A DNA stretch of 64,000 bases from Marinomonas sp. UCMA 3892. GTDB taxonomy: Bacteria; Pseudomonadota; Gammaproteobacteria; Pseudomonadales; Marinomonadaceae. Below are positions 61,573 through 64,000 of this stretch, piece by piece. The DNA is taken from NCBI RefSeq assembly GCF_012726345.1, contig NZ_PTXN01000014.1:63283-127282 (forward strand). Direction: 5' to 3'. Below the pieces are notes generated by a model, which was given only the letters and a program-made list of their open reading frames with translations, ran no database searches and was not told the DNA's origin. The stretch's first letter is position 1. Each line of letters starts with the position of its first letter. The position numbers and the translations under genes are program-made.

Positions 61573-63396
61573 TTATCTTTCTATTTTTGCTTTATTTTTT
61601 AAGTAGTCTTGCTGACCTTGAGTGCTAAGAGTTACTTGAGTCTGATTCAAATAACGCTCATAAGCTAGCTTCTGATCATCAGGAACTGTCGCATTACCAG
61701 CATCAACCTTATTTAAGCGAATCAAAGCCAAATCACCATTAGACAAGCCTTTCACCTCAATAACTGGTTTACCCTCTGGATGAGGCAAAGAGAAAGCCAA
61801 TGATGTCATTTCATCTTGACCACGCTTAGCATCTTTTACAGAAGTCCACTTAGTATTGCTTGCACTCTTCGCTTTTTCAGCTTTAGCACGCAGTGACTCT
61901 ACCGCTTTGTTTTGCACCACGATAGAAGCAACCTGCTCTTTTGTTTCTTCATAAGATTGGAAAGCTTCTGGCTTGTGATCATTTAAATGCAATACGACCA
62001 CCTGATCATCACCCAGCTCAATCAAGTTGCTGTTCTGACCATCTTCTAAAACAGATACACCAAACGCGGCAGCAATTACTGCAGGACTACTAGTGATCTC
62101 GTCAGAGCCGCCATCACGACCAAAATACGCACTTTGAAGTACATCAACACCGTATTCTTTTGCAATAGCATCTAACTTATCACTCGCATAAGCCAAATCG
62201 GTAATATCTTCATGAACCGTCAACAAAGCATCTCTTGCCTTATCTTCACGTAACTTTTGCAGCAACTCTTCTTTTTTGGAGGCAAAGCTTGGCACATCAG
62301 GTTTCGAAATATCATCTAGTTTGATTAGATGGTATCCATACTGACCTTTAACCGATTTAACTTCGCCTTTTTTCATAGAGAAAAGCGTATCGTCAAAAGC
62401 AGAACCCATAATGCCTTTTTCGACATAACCCAAATTACCGCCATCTTTATTCGAACCAATATCATCTGAATATTTAGCAGCCAAATCAGCAAACTTAGCA
62501 CCTGCTTTCAGCTTAGCCTCTACTTCTTCAAGACGTTTTTTAGCTTCGTCATCGCTACGATCAGATGTTTCAATAAGGATATGTGACGCTGACCTTTCTT
62601 CTTGCGCCAAAACAGAAATAGAAGCCTGATAAGCATCCTGCAATTCAGCATCTGTAATTTTTACTTTACCGTAAAAATCAGAGCTCGAAATCACAACATA
62701 ATTTACTTTAACTTGTTCTGGCGTTTTGAAGTTTTCTTTATTTGCTTCGTAATACGCTTTTAGCTCATCGTCTGACACACTGGTATTTTCTGACTCATCA
62801 GCCAAGGAAAAAGACACATAATCGTATGTTCTTTCCTGGGACTGCAGTTTAGAAACACTGTCTACCTGATAAGGCAAAACAAACTCAGAACCAGCAATAG
62901 CATTACGAGGCTGCTGTATCAAAACATCTTGTTTAATTCGCTCTTTAAAGGCTAACGGAGTGAAGCCAAGAGAACGAATAAAGTTAAGATACTTATTTTG
63001 ATCAAATTGACCATTCGTTTGGAACTGTTCAGCTTGCAGTAAATAAGCATTCACTTGAGCATCTGAAACTCCCAACCCCAAACCTTTTGCTTGGTTAGCT
63101 AATACAACACGCTGAACTAACTCATCTAAAGCACGACGCTGCAATAAGTTATCTTCCAGTAATGCAGGATTAACTTGCCCACCCATCATTGAAATTAATT
63201 GACGGCGTTGAGTTTCAGCACCTTGCAGCATTTGTGTACGGGTAATATCTACACCATCGACTTCTGCTACAGTATCTGACGAATTAAAGCTAGTAACCAA
63301 GGCGTCTACGCCAAATAGAGCAAAAGTCACAACGATAAAACCAACTATGATCTTTACCACAATGCCTTGTGACTTATCTCTGATATCCTGGAGCAT
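61573..63396 (-). CDS. ppiD: PpiD periplasmic folding chaperone
   Basis: From the ATG at 63396 (TGGAGG upstream) the protein has 607 residues. It has an N-terminal membrane anchor (IVVKIIVGFIVVTFALFGVD), a SurA-like N-terminal region, and a parvulin domain (ERSASHILIETSDRSDDEA, GNLGYVEKGIMGSAFDDTLF, YGYHLIKL) that may lack strong isomerase activity as in other PpiD. It assists newly exported proteins at the inner membrane. Located after tRNA-Asp and hupB in the usual gammaproteobacterial order. A second ATG at 63408 is also possible. Confidence 0.95.
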   Translation of the reverse strand: MLQDIRDKSQGIVVKIIVGFIVVTFALFGVDALVTSFNSSDTVAEVDGVDITRTQMLQGAETQRRQLISMMGGQVNPALLEDNLLQRRALDELVQRVVLANQAKGLGLGVSDAQVNAYLLQAEQFQTNGQFDQNKYLNFIRSLGFTPLAFKERIKQDVLIQQPRNAIAGSEFVLPYQVDSVSKLQSQERTYDYVSFSLADESENTSVSDDELKAYYEANKENFKTPEQVKVNYVVISSSDFYGKVKITDAELQDAYQASISVLAQEERSASHILIETSDRSDDEAKKRLEEVEAKLKAGAKFADLAAKYSDDIGSNKDGGNLGYVEKGIMGSAFDDTLFSMKKGEVKSVKGQYGYHLIKLDDISKPDVPSFASKKEELLQKLREDKARDALLTVHEDITDLAYASDKLDAIAKEYGVDVLQSAYFGRDGGSDEITSSPAVIAAAFGVSVLEDGQNSNLIELGDDQVVVLHLNDHKPEAFQSYEETKEQVASIVVQNKAVESLRAKAEKAKSASNTKWTSVKDAKRGQDEMTSLAFSLPHPEGKPVIEVKGLSNGDLALIRLNKVDAGNATVPDDQKLAYERYLNQTQVTLSTQGQQDYLKNKAKIER

Positions 63397-63430
63397 TACT
63401 GCCTCCAAATGAGTTAATTAAATTACAAAT

Positions 63431-63465
63431 AAAAAAGGTGTATTCCGCTTGGAATACACCTTTTG
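63431..63465 (-). terminator. Rho-independent terminator after tRNA-Asp
   Basis: AAGGTGTATTCC and GGAATACACCTT pair around GCTT, with an A-run on the left that becomes a T-run on the minus strand. It ends the tRNA transcript before ppiD. Confidence 0.85.
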
Positions 63466-63472
63466 TGTCTAA

Positions 63473-63549
63473 TGGCGGAACAGACGGGACTCGAACCCGC
63501 GACCCCCTGCGTGACAGGCAGGTATTCTAACCAACTGAACTACTGCTCC
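63473..63549 (-). tRNA. tRNA-Asp (GTC anticodon)
   Basis: The minus strand folds as a 77-base cloverleaf: acceptor GGAGCAG pairs with CTGTTCC, D-arm GTTCAGTTGGTTAGAATAC, anticodon loop CTGTCAC (GTC, reading GAC/GAU), T-arm GCGGGTTCGAGTCCCGT, and an encoded CCA end. It lies between hupB and ppiD, a common location. Confidence 0.97.
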
Positions 63550-63556
63550 AAAAACA

Positions 63557-63829
63557 TTAGTTTACAGCGTCTTTAAGACCTTTACCGGCTTTAAAGCCAG
63601 GAACCTTCGCTGCTTTAATTTGGATCTCCTCACCAGTTTGAGGATTACGGCCTGTACGCGCCGCACGTTCTTTAACTGCAAAAGTACCAAAACCAACTAG
63701 TGTAACCTGGTCACCTTTTGCCAAAGCAGCTTCAATTGCTTTCAAAGTAGCATCAAGTGCATTGCTAGCAGAAGCTTTAGATAAATCAGCAGACGCTGCA
63801 ATAGCATCAATCAATTCAGATTTGTTCAC
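63557..63829 (-). CDS. hupB: HU-family DNA-binding protein, beta subunit
   Basis: The 90-residue protein has the HU fold: [18 protein letters not shown], a helix pair, [20 protein letters not shown] and the DNA-arm [20 protein letters not shown]. It compacts and bends DNA as a dimer. The lon-hupB-ppiD order is conserved in gammaproteobacteria, and the end of what is probably lon follows to the right. An ACGTTGTACCCCT-type leader precedes the ATG. Confidence 0.96.
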   Translation of the reverse strand: MNKSELIDAIAASADLSKASASNALDATLKAIEAALAKGDQVTLVGFGTFAVKERAARTGRNPQTGEEIQIKAAKVPGFKAGKGLKDAVN

Positions 63830-63955
63830 GTTGTACCCCTTCAGTATTTTCTTGGTTCCTTAGTGTTTTTTCGGCGCAGTATAAATGACTACCGATAAGG
63901 CCGAGCCAGCAGTTATACAAGCCCAGCCTATCCCCTGTCAACACAGGTTATGCCC

Positions 63956-64000
63956 TTAATGATGACTTACAGTTTCTTGTTCATCAACAGTTTTTTCACT
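63956..64000 (-). CDS. lon: 3' end of a gene, probably lon (partial)
   Basis: The last 14 codons before the window edge read SEKTVDEQETVSHH, ending in TAA at 63956. Their charged, variable character fits the C-terminal tail of Lon protease, and the gene order lon-hupB-ppiD supports this. The fragment alone has no diagnostic motif, so the assignment rests on synteny. Confidence 0.6.
   Translation of the reverse strand, partial: SEKTVDEQETVSHH

Noticed and set aside
1..64000. CRISPR array
   Set aside because: No evenly spaced short repeats with unique spacers were seen; the repeats present are isolated palindromes or cassette ends.

Overview
The window looks like a chromosomal segment of a marine gammaproteobacterium of the Oceanospirillales, most like Marinomonas. 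This rests on gene content (lon-hupB-tRNA-Asp-ppiD order, rlmKL, pyrD, purU, YqcC, DUF3549, DUF2835, a Bat operon, TAXI-TRAP transport, glucosylglycerate and mannose genes) and is an inference, because no rRNA or other phylogenetic marker was aligned.

Layout. (1) 1-3.6 kb: minus-strand gene cassettes separated by attC-like sites: a toxin-antitoxin pair, a GNAT acetyltransferase, a P-loop ATPase and a small membrane protein. Between them lie a decayed REP-type (RAYT) transposase with LexA-type boxes and a broken monooxygenase-like gene. (2) 3.6-7.2 kb: a three-gene operon of the ABC three-component (ABC-3C) type, a predicted conflict/defence system, bounded by integron-core-like sequences. (3) 7.9-38.2 kb: ordinary chromosome. 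It holds an EamA transporter, a glucosylglycerate synthesis/breakdown cluster, a Fur-controlled siderophore-binding protein, drug exporters, a TAXI-TRAP transporter facing its own sensor kinase and sigma-54 activator, a TyrR-type regulator, a ROK regulator facing a mannose isomerase-like epimerase, a LysR regulator, carbonic anhydrase, rlmA, a GGDEF-EAL protein and three conserved unknowns. (4) 38.5-46.6 kb: a second array of about a dozen cassettes, all on the minus strand and separated by attC sites, with no integrase in the window. Products include NIPSNAP, DUF1993, SDR, C39-like peptidase, nitrilase, DUF6624 and VOC proteins, plus a membrane-anchored nucleotidyltransferase with an unknown partner. 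(5) 46.6-48.3 kb: repeat-rich DNA with a damaged toxin-antitoxin pair. (6) 48.5-64 kb: core genes purU, rlmKL, pyrD, DUF2835, the six-gene Bat (MoxR/DUF58/vWA) operon, a DyP peroxidase, ppiD, tRNA-Asp, hupB and the last codons of a gene that is probably lon.

How the parts work together. The core block handles osmoprotection, iron, C4-type or amino-acid-like solute uptake under sigma-54 control, envelope protein folding and RNA modification. The two cassette blocks are the accessory layer. They share orientation and attC type, lack a visible integrase, and carry the most unusual genes: the ABC-3C operon and the nucleotidyltransferase pair. Intergenic palindromic repeats and a MITE-like element are scattered mainly around the edges of these blocks. 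Coordinates and motif matches were read by eye; family names come from recognition of motifs, not from database searches.
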